The notes: generated by a model from the letters alone, not told the origin. A DNA stretch of 64,000 nucleotides from Arthrobacter silvisoli (GCF_003369445.1 NZ_QRCU01000016.1:1-64000); one strand, 5' to 3'; counted from the stretch's first letter, positions 9,164 to 18,413 are shown. A program made the numbers and translations.

Positions 9164-9235
9164 TGGGCGATACTGGGATCGAACCAGTGACCTCTTCCGT
9201 GTCAGGGAAGCGCGCTACCGCTGCGCCAATCGCCC
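9164..9235 (-). tRNA. tRNA-Val(GAC), copy 1
   Basis: A 72-nt minus-strand cloverleaf starting GGGCGATTGGCGCAGCGG, with anticodon loop CTGACAC (anticodon GAC) and T-arm GGTTCGATCC. The acceptor stem GGGCGAT/ATCGCCC pairs perfectly. It forms, with the adjacent Gly gene, a unit that repeats at 9288-9492. Confidence 0.98.
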
Positions 9236-9287
9236 GTTTCCGGCAGGAGCCGGAGAATATCCGTTTCCGGATCCTTAAAAACAGGAG

Positions 9288-9360
<73 letters not shown>

Positions 9361-9420
9361 AAATATTGAGCGGATGGCCGGAGCCATCCGCTCAACGTCA
9401 AGCAAGTTTCCTTGCTCCCG

Positions 9421-9492
9421 TGGGCGATACTGGGATCGAACCAGTGACCTCTTCCGTGTCAGGGAAGCGCGCTACCGCTGCGCCAATCGCCC
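9421..9492 (-). tRNA. tRNA-Val(GAC), copy 2
   Basis: Identical over 72 nt to the tRNA-Val at 9164-9235, with anticodon GAC. A short hairpin built on gagcggatgg (9368-9394) lies between it and the next Gly gene. Confidence 0.98.
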
Positions 9493-9532
9493 GTAATAAT
9501 CCGGCCGTAACCGGGATCCAGGGTTTTCACCG

Positions 9533-9603
9533 AGGTGGGTACGGGATTCGAACCCGTGTATACGGCTTTGCAGGCCGCTGCCTCGCCTCTCGGCCAACCC
9601 ACC
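9533..9603 (-). tRNA. tRNA-Cys(GCA)
   Basis: A 71-nt minus-strand cloverleaf starting GGTGGGTTGGCCGAGAGG. The anticodon loop CTGCAAA gives anticodon GCA. Acceptor GGTGGGT pairs with ACCCACC, followed by discriminator T (U), which is characteristic of tRNA-Cys. Confidence 0.98.
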
Positions 9604-9611
9604 GTGTAAGC

Positions 9612-9637
9612 AAGAGTCCCGGCTTCCCGGGACTCTT
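9612..9637 (-). other. Hairpin between tRNA-Cys and tRNA-Gly
   Basis: Arms AAGAGTCCCGG (9612-9622) and CCGGGACTCTT (9627-9637) form an 11-bp stem in the spacer of the tRNA operon. It resembles a terminator without a T tract and could be a processing or attenuation structure within the polycistronic tRNA transcript. Confidence 0.5.
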
Positions 9638-9657
9638 TGCCGTGACAGTGTCCTGCG

Positions 9658-9730
<73 letters not shown>

Positions 9731-9789
9731 ATTGCCGGATTTCCGCGGCCCGCCCCGATGGGCAGACCGTCGCTTTCCGACGAGTAAAA

Positions 9790-9818
9790 ACTCTATAGGA
9801 GGTTCGGGGAAACTCCAA
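9790..9818 (-). promoter_or_regulatory. Candidate sigma-70 promoter of the tRNA operon
   Basis: On the minus strand TTGGAG (9813-9818) and TAGAGT (9790-9795) are separated by 17 nt, a good match to the housekeeping actinobacterial pattern. The first tRNA begins 60 nt downstream. Assigned by spacing and position only. Confidence 0.5.
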
Positions 9819-10024
9819 ATCGTTCGCCCTGCCAGGGCAGCCTGCGCCCCGGGTTCCTTGGATTGGCGCGGAATTTCCGAGTTACACGCTTGTGATTAGC
9901 CTGCCCGGTGCGCGTGCTGGCAGCTTGGAGATGCCCCCTCCTGAATCTGCGGCAGGGGTGAGTTCCGGTTCCGTTCCGGCGGTTTTTGATTTCCGGCCGG
10001 AGTCGGTTAGTGTTTTTGATGCAC

Positions 10025-10096
10025 GGGCGATTGGCGCAGTGGTAGCGCGCTTCGTTCACACCGAAGAGGTCACTGGTTCGAACCCAGTATCGCCCA
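10025..10096 (+). tRNA. tRNA-Val(CAC)
   Basis: A 72-nt plus-strand cloverleaf starting GGGCGATTGGCGCAGTGG. The anticodon loop TTCACAC gives CAC. Acceptor GGGCGAT/ATCGCCC is intact. The body is close to the Val(GAC) genes on the opposite strand, but the anticodon stem differs. It is followed at once by a terminator. Confidence 0.98.
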
Positions 10097-10105
10097 CCGT
10101 GAGGC

Positions 10106-10145
10106 AAAGGCCCCTGCTGCTCTACTAGGAACAGCAGGGGCCTTT
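10106..10145 (+). terminator. Terminator after tRNA-Val(CAC)
   Basis: A perfect 14-bp stem, AAAGGCCCCTGCTG (10106-10119) with its complement at 10132-10145, with a 12-nt loop and a TTT end. It starts 10 nt after the tRNA. Confidence 0.92.
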
Positions 10146-10218
10146 GTCGTACCTCGGTGTCGTACTCCGGACGGCTCCGGGCTCGGACCCTGTCGGTGGT
10201 CTGTGAAAGAGTTTTCCT

Positions 10219-11100
10219 ATGACAGATCCACTGCTTGCCCATGCCACCGACTACGGCCGGATGTACGCCCGCTCCACCACGGAGGCCTTTTCGGTGCCGT
10301 CCATCACCACGGTCATCGGCCAGCAGGCACACTCGCTGGATGGCTGGTTCGGGTACATGGGAGCGAACAGCCTGGCGAACGATCCCGAACTGCCGCGGCT
10401 TCTCGGCAGTCCCGCCGGTCTCCGGCAGGCGGTCAACAAGGCAGCCAAGGCTGCCGAGGTGTACCGGGACGACGCCGCCCAGCGTGGGGACCGGGTGCAC
10501 GGCTACTGCGAACAGGTGGCGCTCCGGGCGCTTGGCAGGCCACACCAGGTGGAGGAGTCCCGTGCCCTGCTGGCTTCTCATGGCGAAGAGGCCTTCGCGG
10601 TACGGTTCGACGAATGGTGGGAGCTGTACCGCGTAGAACCGCTCGCCCCGGAAATCACCGTCTGGAACACGAGCGTCGGCTACGCCGGCACCCTGGACTT
10701 GGTGGCACGGATCAACGGCCGGGTCTGCCTGATTGACTACAAGACCAAGGGGACCAACCGCGACGGCACGGTCAAGGCCCTGGATGACAAGGTGGTCATG
10801 CAGCTGGTTGCGGGGATGAAAGCAGAGGAAAGCCTGGTGGATCCGGTGGCAGGGGAGTGGGAGCCCTGGAAGTACGGCGAGGATCCCGTTCTCCTGGCGG
10901 TGGCCATCGGCGAGACCGAAGTCCGCCCGCAGCGTGCCAACCCGGATGTCCTGAAACACCACTGGTGGAAATTTTGTGCCCTGAAACGGGTCTGGGACAT
11001 GTCCGCGAACGTCGCGGCGGCCGGCGCTGCCCTGCTTCCGGTCGCTCCGCCGGCATACCCCGCCGCTCCGGCCGTGGCCGGCTCCACTAAACTGGCTTAG
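10219..11100 (+). CDS. Predicted PD-(D/E)XK nuclease-superfamily protein
   Basis: 293 aa. The central segment GYAGTLDLVARINGRV followed by LIDYKTK has the Asp...(D/E)xK layout of the PD-(D/E)XK fold found in RecB/Cas4-like nucleases, with the second acidic residue in D-Y-K. An upstream helix (GDRVHGYCEQVALRALG) resembles the His-containing N-terminal motif of the same group. The last 35 residues are Ala/Pro-rich and probably disordered. No Cas, RecB or Ada neighbours exist; it stands between a tRNA and def. The activity is an inference from the motif. A GAAAGAG Shine-Dalgarno lies nine bases before the ATG. Confidence 0.75.
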   Translation: MTDPLLAHATDYGRMYARSTTEAFSVPSITTVIGQQAHSLDGWFGYMGANSLANDPELPRLLGSPAGLRQAVNKAAKAAEVYRDDAAQRGDRVHGYCEQVALRALGRPHQVEESRALLASHGEEAFAVRFDEWWELYRVEPLAPEITVWNTSVGYAGTLDLVARINGRVCLIDYKTKGTNRDGTVKALDDKVVMQLVAGMKAEESLVDPVAGEWEPWKYGEDPVLLAVAIGETEVRPQRANPDVLKHHWWKFCALKRVWDMSANVAAAGAALLPVAPPAYPAAPAVAGSTKLA

Positions 11101-11151
11101 CTCCCTTTGTATGGAAGCCAAGCAAACGCCGATCGTGAGGACTGACAGCGC

Positions 11152-11718
11152 ATGGCCATTTTGAGTATCCGGATCATCGGGGACCCCGTGCTGCGCACTG
11201 TGGCCGATCCTGTCACGGACTTCGGCCCCGAGCTTGCCAAACTGGTTGCCGATATGACCGAGACCATGGAAGACGTGGACGGTGCCGGCCTTGCCGCCCC
11301 GCAGGTCGGTGTGAGCCAGCGGGTTTTCACCTACCGGATCGACGGCGTCGAAGGGCACATCATCAACCCCGTGCTGGAGAACAGCGAGGATTTCCAGGAC
11401 GACCAGATCGAAGGTTGCCTCTCCATCCCCGGACTCGCGTACCCGGTCCGCCGCCGCCGTACTACCCGTGCCACCGGCGTCGACCTCCACGGAAACCCGG
11501 TCAGCATCGAAGCCGAGGGCATGCTCGCACGCTGCTTCCAGCACGAAACGGACCACCTGGACGGCATCCTCTTCACCGACCGCCTCGAAGGCGAAGACCG
11601 AAAGTCCGCGCTGCGCGCCATCCGGGCCGCGAACTACCACGAGGTCACCGAGCAGACCACCAGCAAGCGGGCCAACACCGTCGGCTCCAGCTTCGGCAGC
11701 TTCGGTACCCCTGAATGA
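11152..11718 (+). CDS. def: Peptide deformylase
   Basis: Removes the formyl group from the N-terminal methionine of new proteins. The 188-aa protein shows all three deformylase motifs: GAGLAAPQVG (residues 43-52), EGCLS with the metal-ligand cysteine near 89, and HETDH with the catalytic glutamate at about 132. Its stop overlaps the fmt start by 4 nt (ATGA), so the genes that add and remove formyl groups are translationally coupled. Confidence 0.97.
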   Translation: MAILSIRIIGDPVLRTVADPVTDFGPELAKLVADMTETMEDVDGAGLAAPQVGVSQRVFTYRIDGVEGHIINPVLENSEDFQDDQIEGCLSIPGLAYPVRRRRTTRATGVDLHGNPVSIEAEGMLARCFQHETDHLDGILFTDRLEGEDRKSALRAIRAANYHEVTEQTTSKRANTVGSSFGSFGTPE

Positions 11719-12632
11719 GGGTCCTTTTCGCCGGCACCCCTGCGGTCGCCGTCCCCTCCCTCGACGCTTTGGTCGACGCCGGATTCGACGTCGTCGCCGT
11801 CCTGACCCGGCCGGATGCCCCCACCGGGCGCAAAAGGGTCCTGACACCGTCGCCGGTCGCCGCCCGCGCGGCGGAACTCGGCATCGAAATCATCCACGCA
11901 AGCAAGGTGGACGCCGAAACCACGGCCCGCATCGCCTCCTACGAACCGGATGTTGCGGCGATCGTCGCCTACGGCGGGATTGTCCCCAAAGCCGCCCTCG
12001 CCGTCCCGAGGCACGGCTGGATCAACCTGCACTTCTCCTTGCTTCCGGCTTGGCGCGGCGCCGCTCCGGTGCAGCGCGCCGTCATCGCGGGTGACGACAT
12101 CACGGGCGCGGCCACCTTCCAGCTGGAAGAAGGATTGGATACAGGACCGGTTTTCGGAACGGTCACCGAAGCCGTCCGGCCGGACGACACCGCCGGTGAC
12201 CTGCTGGAACGGTTGTCCCGCAGCGGCGCCGTCCTGCTCAGCCAGACCCTGTCCGCCGTCGACGCTGGCAGGGCAGCCCCCGAGCCGCAGAGCGGTGAAG
12301 TTTCGCTCGCGCCCAAGCTCACCCTCGACGACGGCCGCATCGACTGGCGGCAGCCCGCCCTCGCGATCAACCGCAGGGCCCGTGGCGTCACCCCGGAGCC
12401 CGGTGCCTGGACCATGCTGGACGGCCAGCGGGTCAAGCTCGAGCCGCTGCAGTTGCGGCCCGACGTCCGGGACCTGGAGCCCGGCCGGCTTCGCTTCGAT
12501 GGCAAAAGCGTACTGGCCGGTACCGGTTCGCATGCCGTGCAGCTTGGCCGCATCCAGCCGGCCGGTAAGAAGATGATGGCTTCGGCCGACTGGGCCCGCG
12601 GGGTGGCAGTGGAAAGCGTGGAATTCGAATGA
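11715..12632 (+). CDS. fmt: Methionyl-tRNA formyltransferase
   Basis: Formylates initiator Met-tRNA using 10-formyl-tetrahydrofolate. 305 aa, normal length. N-terminal MRVLFAGTPAVAVPSLDAL, the catalytic-loop segment INLHFSLLPAWRGAAPVQRA (Asn and His of the formyl-transfer site) and the C-terminal OB-fold domain (about 205-300) are visible. It overlaps def and rsmB by 4 nt on each side, forming a compact operon. Confidence 0.97.
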   Translation: MRVLFAGTPAVAVPSLDALVDAGFDVVAVLTRPDAPTGRKRVLTPSPVAARAAELGIEIIHASKVDAETTARIASYEPDVAAIVAYGGIVPKAALAVPRHGWINLHFSLLPAWRGAAPVQRAVIAGDDITGAATFQLEEGLDTGPVFGTVTEAVRPDDTAGDLLERLSRSGAVLLSQTLSAVDAGRAAPEPQSGEVSLAPKLTLDDGRIDWRQPALAINRRARGVTPEPGAWTMLDGQRVKLEPLQLRPDVRDLEPGRLRFDGKSVLAGTGSHAVQLGRIQPAGKKMMASADWARGVAVESVEFE

Positions 12633-14218
12633 GCGAGTCCGGACGACGGAACCCGGCAAACCATGGCGGTCGCGACGGCGGCAGCCGCGGCAACGGCGGG
12701 CGGAGCCAGGGTGGAAGCGGCGTCGTGCGCCGCGATGCCAAGGGACGCGAACGCAACCGGGGACCGCAGCGCGGCTTTTCGGCCAGCGCGCCCTCGCAAC
12801 GCACCCGGCGTGCCGATCCCGCGCGCCTCGTGGCCTTCGAAGTGCTCCGGGCCGTGGCCTCCGAGGACGCCTACGCCAACCTCGTGCTGCCTGCCCGGAT
12901 CCGGCACCACCACCTCGACAAGCGCGACGCCGGTTTCGCCACGGAACTGAGCTACGGTGCGCTGCGCGGCCAGGGCACCTATGACGCCATCCTGGCGGCC
13001 TGCGTGGACCGGCCGCTGGCGAAGCTGGACCCGGCGGTGCTGGACGCCCTGCGGCTCGGCGCGCACCAGCTCCTGGCCATGCGTGTTCCCGCGCACGCCG
13101 CACTGGACCAGACCGTGGGCCTGGCCCGTGCCGTGATCGGTGCCGGCCCGTCCTCCCTTGTCAACGCTGTGCTCCGCAAGGTCACGGCCCGCTCGCTGCC
13201 CGAATGGCTGGACCACCTCCTCGAGGGCGAGACGGATGCCATCAGGATCGACGCCGTGCGCCACGCCCATCCCGAATGGATCGTGCGCGCCCTGCGCCAG
13301 TCCCTCGTGGCCCACGGGCGTCCGGCCGATGAAATCACAGCCCTCCTCGAAGCCGACAACGCAGCCCCGGTGGTAAACCTCGTGGCCCTGCCCGGCCTAG
13401 GCAGCCTCGACGAAGCACTGGAGAACGGTGCGACCCCGGGTCCGCTCGTCGCCGGTTCGGCCCTGTCCAGCGGCGGTGACCTCGGCCGGCTCTCCTCGGT
13501 CCGGGCCGGCACCACCCGCGTCCAGGACGTCGGCTCCCAGTTGGTGGCCCGCGCCGTCGCCGCCGTCGAGCTCGGAACGGAAAGCACCAGCACGGAAAGC
13601 GGCCGCGGAGGCAAAGCCGGCGAGAAGTGGCTGGACCTGTGTGCCGGCCCCGGCGGTAAGGCCGCACTGCTCGCCGCCCTCGCCAACGAGTCCGGCGCCA
13701 GCCTGCTCGCCAACGAACCGGCCCCACACCGGGCCAAACTGGTCAGCCAGGCGCTGGCCGCCGTACCCGGCTCCGCCTGGTCTGTCCGCACCGGAGACGG
13801 CCGGGACCTGGGCAAGGAACAGCCCGGCACCTTCGACCGGGTTCTCGCCGATGTTCCCTGCACCGGCCTGGGAGCACTCCGCCGACGGCCGGAATCCCGC
13901 TGGCGCCGCACGCCCAAGGACCTCGCCGAGCTGGGCCCGCTGCAGCGTGAGCTGCTCAAGTCCGCCATCGACGCCGTCCGGCCCGGCGGCGTGGTGGCGT
14001 ACGTGACGTGCTCCCCGCACCCCGCCGAGACCACCGCCGTCGTCAGTGACGCCCTCGCCAAGCGGGATGACCTCGAACTGCTCGACGCCGGCGCCGCACT
14101 GGATGCCGTCAGCCTTGGGGGGAATCTCGGCGCCGGAAACGAACTCACCGCGCAACTCTGGCCGCACCTGCACCGGACGGATGCCATGTTCATGGCCCTC
14201 ATCCGGAAAAAGCCCTAA
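12629..14218 (+). CDS. rsmB: RsmB-type 16S rRNA (cytosine-C5) methyltransferase
   Basis: RsmB/NOP2-family SAM-dependent enzyme modifying C967 of 16S rRNA (E. coli numbering). 529 aa. A Gly/Arg-rich basic extension of about 60 residues precedes the NusB-like RNA-binding domain (about 65-200). The catalytic domain carries motif I LDLCAGPGGKAALL, motif IV DVPCTGLGALRRRPE and motif VI YVTCSPHPAET, so both catalytic cysteines are present. The extension explains the length above the usual 430-470 aa. It overlaps fmt by 4 nt. Confidence 0.94.
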   Translation: MSESGRRNPANHGGRDGGSRGNGGRSQGGSGVVRRDAKGRERNRGPQRGFSASAPSQRTRRADPARLVAFEVLRAVASEDAYANLVLPARIRHHHLDKRDAGFATELSYGALRGQGTYDAILAACVDRPLAKLDPAVLDALRLGAHQLLAMRVPAHAALDQTVGLARAVIGAGPSSLVNAVLRKVTARSLPEWLDHLLEGETDAIRIDAVRHAHPEWIVRALRQSLVAHGRPADEITALLEADNAAPVVNLVALPGLGSLDEALENGATPGPLVAGSALSSGGDLGRLSSVRAGTTRVQDVGSQLVARAVAAVELGTESTSTESGRGGKAGEKWLDLCAGPGGKAALLAALANESGASLLANEPAPHRAKLVSQALAAVPGSAWSVRTGDGRDLGKEQPGTFDRVLADVPCTGLGALRRRPESRWRRTPKDLAELGPLQRELLKSAIDAVRPGGVVAYVTCSPHPAETTAVVSDALAKRDDLELLDAGAALDAVSLGGNLGAGNELTAQLWPHLHRTDAMFMALIRKKP

Positions 14219-14260
14219 GCTCCATCAGCACCCGACCACCAACGCCAAGGGGAACGAACT

Positions 14261-14932
14261 TTGACCACGTGCTGCATCAATCCGAGCATCCTGTCCGCCG
14301 ATTTCGTGAACCTGGAGGCGGAGCTGAAGCGGATCAGCAACGCCGACGCCGTCCACGTCGATGTCATGGACAACCATTTCGTGCCGAACCTGACGCTCGG
14401 GCTGCCCGTGGTGGAGCGCATCCAGGCGGTCAGCCCGGTCCCGCTGGACGCCCACCTGATGATCGCCGACGCCGACCGCTGGGCACCTGCCTACGCTGAC
14501 GCGGGCGTCGCGTCCGTGACCTTTCACGCCGAGGCGGCCACCGCGCCGATCAAGCTCGCGCGCGAGCTGCGGGCGCGCGGCGCGAAGGCCGGCATGGCCT
14601 TGCGTCCGGCGACCCCGGTGGAGCCGTACCTGGACATGCTCAGCGAACTCGACCTGCTCCTGATCATGACCGTGGAACCGGGCTTCGGCGGACAGTCCTT
14701 CCTCGATGTGACGCTGCCCAAGATCCGCCGGGCGCGCGCCGCGATCGACGGCTCCGGGATTGGCGTGGCCCTGCAGGTGGACGGCGGCATCACGGAGGAA
14801 ACCATCCTGCGTGCGGCCGAAGCCGGGGCCAACGTGTTCGTGGCCGGTTCCGCTGTGTACGGCCAGGACGACCCTGCCGAGGCCATCGACCGGCTCCGCA
14901 AAGCAGGCATCGGTGCCGCCGCGCGGCGCTGA
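14261..14932 (+). CDS. rpe: Ribulose-phosphate 3-epimerase
   Basis: Interconverts ribulose-5-P and xylulose-5-P in the pentose phosphate pathway; ribulose-5-P is also the RibB substrate encoded downstream. 223 aa. Seen: [33 protein letters not shown] with metal ligands, [14 protein letters not shown] and [11 protein letters not shown]. The start is a TTG at 14261 with AAGGGGAACGA upstream. A small hairpin built on ggcccgg (14964-14983) after the stop may terminate transcription before the riboswitch. Confidence 0.97.
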   Translation: MTTCCINPSILSADFVNLEAELKRISNADAVHVDVMDNHFVPNLTLGLPVVERIQAVSPVPLDAHLMIADADRWAPAYADAGVASVTFHAEAATAPIKLARELRARGAKAGMALRPATPVEPYLDMLSELDLLLIMTVEPGFGGQSFLDVTLPKIRRARAAIDGSGIGVALQVDGGITEETILRAAEAGANVFVAGSAVYGQDDPAEAIDRLRKAGIGAAARR

Positions 14933-15020
14933 GCTCCCAAGCGTGACGAACTGTTGACTGCGGGGCCCGGGGAATAGCCGGGCCACCGGCAAAGTTGTGC
15001 CACAATAGCAAACACACATT

Positions 15021-15166
15021 ACGTGCTCCGGGGTCGGTGTAATTCCGAACCGGCGGTCATAGTCCGCGACCCGCGAGCCATCGCTTCCAGCAAGGAAGCG
15101 GCGGCGAACGGTTGAACTGGTGGAATTCCAGTACCGACAGTCAAAGTCTGGATGGGAGAAGCACGT
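15021..15166 (+). promoter_or_regulatory. FMN riboswitch (RFN element)
   Basis: Contains the conserved RFN landmarks in order: GGGGTCGGTGTAATTCCG (about 15029-15046), ACCGGCGG, a variable arm, then the AACTGGTGGAATTCCAGTACCGAC block (positions about 15114-15138, read here in two overlapping pieces) and GTCTGGATGGGAGAAG. The closing stem P1 is formed by ACGTGC (15021-15026) and GCACGT (15161-15166). It sits 90 nt before the ribM start and should repress the whole rib operon when FMN is plentiful. Confidence 0.97.
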
Positions 15167-15256
15167 ACAGTCATGCCGCGGTGTCCCTTTTCGGGCACCT
15201 GGCATCGCGCTGTCGTACACCCCCGGAGCCATCGCGGCTTTCAGGGAAGGAACGGC

Positions 15257-15964
15257 ATGGATTTTCTGCGATGGCTCTTCGAAGCACAGATCCCGATCGG
15301 CGGGTCTGCGCTTGTTCTACGCGAAGTGCTGGGTAACATTTTCGGGCTCGCCAGCGCCCTCGGCGGAATGCGCCGCAAAGTCTGGGCATGGCCCGTGGGT
15401 ATCGCGGGCAATCTGCTCCTCCTCACGGTCTTCCTCGGCAACGTCTTCGGTGCCGCGACGCCCGCCACCCTCTGGGGCCAGGCCGGACGCCAGGTGATGT
15501 TCATCGCCGTCGCCGCCTACGGCTGGTACCGCTGGCGTGAAGGCCGCGTCTCCGCCACCCAGGGCCGCGCCGTGGTTCCGTCCTGGGCGTCGGCCAAGGT
15601 CCGTGTCGCGCTCGTCGCCGCGCTCTTCGCCGGCACTGCCGCCCTCACCCCGTTGTTCGATTCGCTGGGATCGTATCCGCCGGTGTGGGCCGACGCCTGG
15701 ACCTTCACAGGTTCGCCGCTGGCCACCTACGGCATGGCGCGGGGCTGGACCGAGTTCTGGCTGGTCTGGGTGGCCGTGGACATCGTCGGAGTGCCGCTGC
15801 TGTTCAGCGCCGGCTACTTCGCCAGTGCCTTCATGTACCTCTTCTATGGCTTCTTCACGCTGGCCGGCTTCTTTGTCTGGTGGCGCGCGGGACGTCGGGA
15901 AGGCCTTTCCGTGCAGCCCGACGCTGTGCAGACCGATACCGTGCCGGCCGGAGCCGCCTCATGA
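15257..15964 (+). CDS. ribM: PnuC-fold transporter, probable riboflavin importer RibM/PnuX
   Basis: 235-aa membrane protein with about seven hydrophobic segments and PnuC-family sequence (LREVLGNIFGLASALGGMRR, WPVGIAGNLLLL, TPLFDSLGSYPPVWADAW). PnuC members import nicotinamide riboside, but the actinobacterial branch named PnuX/RibM imports riboflavin. Its position as first gene after an FMN riboswitch and overlapping ribD by 4 nt argues for riboflavin. The ATG at 15257, preceded by GGGAAGG, was preferred over upstream in-frame starts because those would read through the riboswitch. Confidence 0.88.
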   Translation: MDFLRWLFEAQIPIGGSALVLREVLGNIFGLASALGGMRRKVWAWPVGIAGNLLLLTVFLGNVFGAATPATLWGQAGRQVMFIAVAAYGWYRWREGRVSATQGRAVVPSWASAKVRVALVAALFAGTAALTPLFDSLGSYPPVWADAWTFTGSPLATYGMARGWTEFWLVWVAVDIVGVPLLFSAGYFASAFMYLFYGFFTLAGFFVWWRAGRREGLSVQPDAVQTDTVPAGAAS

Positions 15965-17079
15965 GTACAGCGCTCACCACGGCCGTCTTCACGGACGCCG
16001 AGCAAACTGCCATGGACACCGCCCTGGCCGCGGCCCTCCTCGGCCCCCGCGGAGCGAACCCGCTGGTCGGGGCCGTGGTGCTCGGCCCGGACGGCACACA
16101 ACTCGTCACCGGCTACCACCGGGGTGCCGGCACGGCCCACGCCGAGGCCGACGCCATCGCCGAAGCCAGGGCCGCAGGGATCGACCTCAACGGCACCACC
16201 ATGGTGGTCACCTTGGAACCCTGCAACCACTCCGGCCGCACCGGGCCGTGTGCGCAGGCGATCATCGCGGCCGGCGTTTCCCGGGTGGTGTACGCCGTCG
16301 ACGATCCGCACCACCACGCCGCCGGCGGCGCCGTCACGCTGCGCACGGCCGGGGTGGACGTCGCGTCCGGCCTTGGCGGAGAACGGGCCACCGCGCTGAA
16401 CCGGGAATGGTTCGACGCTGTCCGGAGCCGCCGCCCCTTCGTGACCCTCCACATCGCCCAGACCCTGGACAGCCGGATCGCGGCCAACGACGGCACCAGC
16501 CAGTGGATCTCCAGCCCCGAATCGCTGGCGGACAACCACGAGCTGCGCGGACTGATCGACGCGATCCTGGTGGGAACCGAGACGGTGCTGGTGGACAATC
16601 CGCGGCTCACGGCACGCAACGCCGCAGGCGAGGAATCGGGCAAGCAGCCGCTCCGCGTGGCCATGGGCCTGCGCAGCATTCCGGAGGACGCCGCCATCCG
16701 TGGCTCCGACGGCAATTTCATCCACCTTCCCACCCGCGACCCCGCCGAGGCAATGGCCACGCTCTACGAGCGGGACATCCGCCACCTGATGGTCGAGGGC
16801 GGCTCCCGGATCCTGAGCGCCTTCCTGGCGGCCGGACTGGTGGACGAACTGATCGTCTACCTCGCGCCCACGCTGCTTGGCAGTGGCACGCCAGCCCTGC
16901 ACGAGTTGGGGATCAGCACCCTCGCCGACGCACAGCACTGGACGTGGGACGAGGCCGGAGGAGGGGCGGTCCGCAGGCTCGGACGCGACCTTCGGCTGCA
17001 CCTGAAACCTCTGGCGGAAGCCACCGAAGACCACACCCCCGGCAAGGACGCCGTGGAAGCCACCGAAGGAGAACACTGA
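15961..17079 (+). CDS. ribD: Bifunctional riboflavin deaminase/reductase RibD
   Basis: Catalyses deamination and then side-chain reduction of the pyrimidine intermediate. 372 aa. The N-terminal deaminase has the zinc motif HAEADA and EPCNHSGRTGPC. The C-terminal reductase begins near VTLHIAQTLDSRIA and contains LVGTETVLVDNPRLTAR and MVEGGSRILSAFLAAGLVDE. The start ATG overlaps the ribM stop by 4 nt and its stop abuts the ribE ATG directly. The open frame extends far upstream, but that region is ribM. Confidence 0.96.
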   Translation: MSTALTTAVFTDAEQTAMDTALAAALLGPRGANPLVGAVVLGPDGTQLVTGYHRGAGTAHAEADAIAEARAAGIDLNGTTMVVTLEPCNHSGRTGPCAQAIIAAGVSRVVYAVDDPHHHAAGGAVTLRTAGVDVASGLGGERATALNREWFDAVRSRRPFVTLHIAQTLDSRIAANDGTSQWISSPESLADNHELRGLIDAILVGTETVLVDNPRLTARNAAGEESGKQPLRVAMGLRSIPEDAAIRGSDGNFIHLPTRDPAEAMATLYERDIRHLMVEGGSRILSAFLAAGLVDELIVYLAPTLLGSGTPALHELGISTLADAQHWTWDEAGGGAVRRLGRDLRLHLKPLAEATEDHTPGKDAVEATEGEH

Positions 17080-17736
17080 ATGTTTACCGGAATCGTCGCC
17101 GAACAAGGCAAGGTCCTGGCAATAGGCCACCAGGGCACTGAGAGCGCCACGCTGCGCCTCTCGGCTCCCAGCACGACGGACGGACTTGAGCTGGGCGGCT
17201 CGATCGCCGTGAACGGCGTCTGCCTCACCGCAACGGAGATCGACGGCCAGGAGTTCAGCGTGGACGTCATGGGGGAGACCCTTGTCCGCACGACCATCGG
17301 CGAACTCGCCCCGGGCGACGTCGTGAACCTCGAGCGCTGCGTCCCCGCCGGCGGCCGCCTCGACGGCCATGTGGTCCAAGGCCACGTCGACGGCGTCGGG
17401 CAGCTCCTGGAGCGCGAATCCCAAGGCAACTGGGACCGGCTCCGCTTCGGCGTCCCGGCGCAGCTGGCCCGCTACATCGCCGAAAAAGGCTCCATCGCCG
17501 TCGACGGCGTGTCCCTCACGGTGACCGCCGTAAGCCCGGCCCAGGAAAGCGAGCCCTGGTTTGAAGTCGGCCTGATCCCCACCACACTGGAGGAAACCGG
17601 TCTGGGCGCCAAGGCGATCGGCGGCCGCGTCAACCTGGAAGTCGACGTGCTGGCCAAGTACACCGAGCGGCTGCTGTCGTTCGCCGCCCGCCCGGGCGCA
17701 GGCAACCACGCCGCGAACGGAGGCGACGCCCGGTGA
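17080..17736 (+). CDS. ribE: Riboflavin synthase alpha chain
   Basis: Dismutates two lumazine molecules to riboflavin. 218 aa built of two similar lumazine-binding barrels. The first begins [16 protein letters not shown] and carries [15 protein letters not shown]. The second begins [15 protein letters not shown] and carries [15 protein letters not shown]. The duplicated SIAV(N/D)GV segments are diagnostic. The last 15 residues are an Ala/Gly tail. It overlaps ribB by 4 nt. Confidence 0.97.
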   Translation: MFTGIVAEQGKVLAIGHQGTESATLRLSAPSTTDGLELGGSIAVNGVCLTATEIDGQEFSVDVMGETLVRTTIGELAPGDVVNLERCVPAGGRLDGHVVQGHVDGVGQLLERESQGNWDRLRFGVPAQLARYIAEKGSIAVDGVSLTVTAVSPAQESEPWFEVGLIPTTLEETGLGAKAIGGRVNLEVDVLAKYTERLLSFAARPGAGNHAANGGDAR

Positions 17737-18413
17737 GCACCTTCCCGAACGAAAGCAGCACCGCCGTGCGCCACGGGCTGGATCCGGTGGAGGACGCCAT
17801 CGCGGCAATGGCCGCCGGCCGCCCCGTGGTGGTGGTCGACAACGAAGACCGCGAAAACGAAGGCGACATCATTTTCGCCGCCGAGCACGCCACGCCGGCC
17901 CTCATGGGGTGGACCATCCGCTACAGCTCCGGGGTGATCTGCGTGCCCCTGGAAGGCTCCCGTGCCGACGCCCTCCAGCTGCCCCCCATGGTCGAAGACA
18001 ACCAGGATGCCAAGGGAACCGCCTACACGGTGTCCTGCGATGCGGCCGCCGGCGTGAGCACCGGAATCTCCGCCGGCGACCGGGCACTGACTGCCAGGAT
18101 CCTCGCGGATCCGGCCAGTACGCCGTCGTCGATTACCCGCCCGGGGCATATTTTCCCGCTCCGTGCCGTTAACGGTGGAGTGCGTGAACGCCCCGGACAC
18201 ACGGAGGCCGCCGTGGACCTGTGCCGCCTGGCCGGGCTTGCCCCGGTAGGCGTGATCGCCGAAGTGGTTCACGACGATGGTGAGATGATGCGCCTGGACA
18301 GCCTCCGGGACTTCGCCGCGGAACATGGGTGCCCTTTGATCTCCATCGAGGACCTTGTGGCATACATTGCGGCGAAGGCCGGCGACCAGGCAGGAGAAGA
18401 GGAGACACGATGA
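17733..18413 (+). CDS. ribB: 3,4-dihydroxy-2-butanone-4-phosphate synthase
   Basis: Makes the four-carbon precursor of lumazine from ribulose-5-phosphate. 226 aa; GTG start. The acidic metal-binding loop [36 protein letters not shown] and the [10 protein letters not shown] segment, with a catalytic His (GHTEAAVDL) following, are all present. In many actinobacteria this domain is fused to GTP cyclohydrolase II; here it ends and ribA starts with a 4-nt overlap, so the two are separate polypeptides. Confidence 0.96.
   Translation: MSTFPNESSTAVRHGLDPVEDAIAAMAAGRPVVVVDNEDRENEGDIIFAAEHATPALMGWTIRYSSGVICVPLEGSRADALQLPPMVEDNQDAKGTAYTVSCDAAAGVSTGISAGDRALTARILADPASTPSSITRPGHIFPLRAVNGGVRERPGHTEAAVDLCRLAGLAPVGVIAEVVHDDGEMMRLDSLRDFAAEHGCPLISIEDLVAYIAAKAGDQAGEEETR

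Noticed and set aside
9793..11847. 684-codon minus-strand open frame
   Set aside because: It crosses the tRNA-Val gene, a terminator, the PD-(D/E)XK gene and def in antisense; no domain is seen.
15844..17808. 654-codon minus-strand open frame opposite ribD and ribE
   Set aside because: Shadow frame; the sense strand carries complete rib genes.
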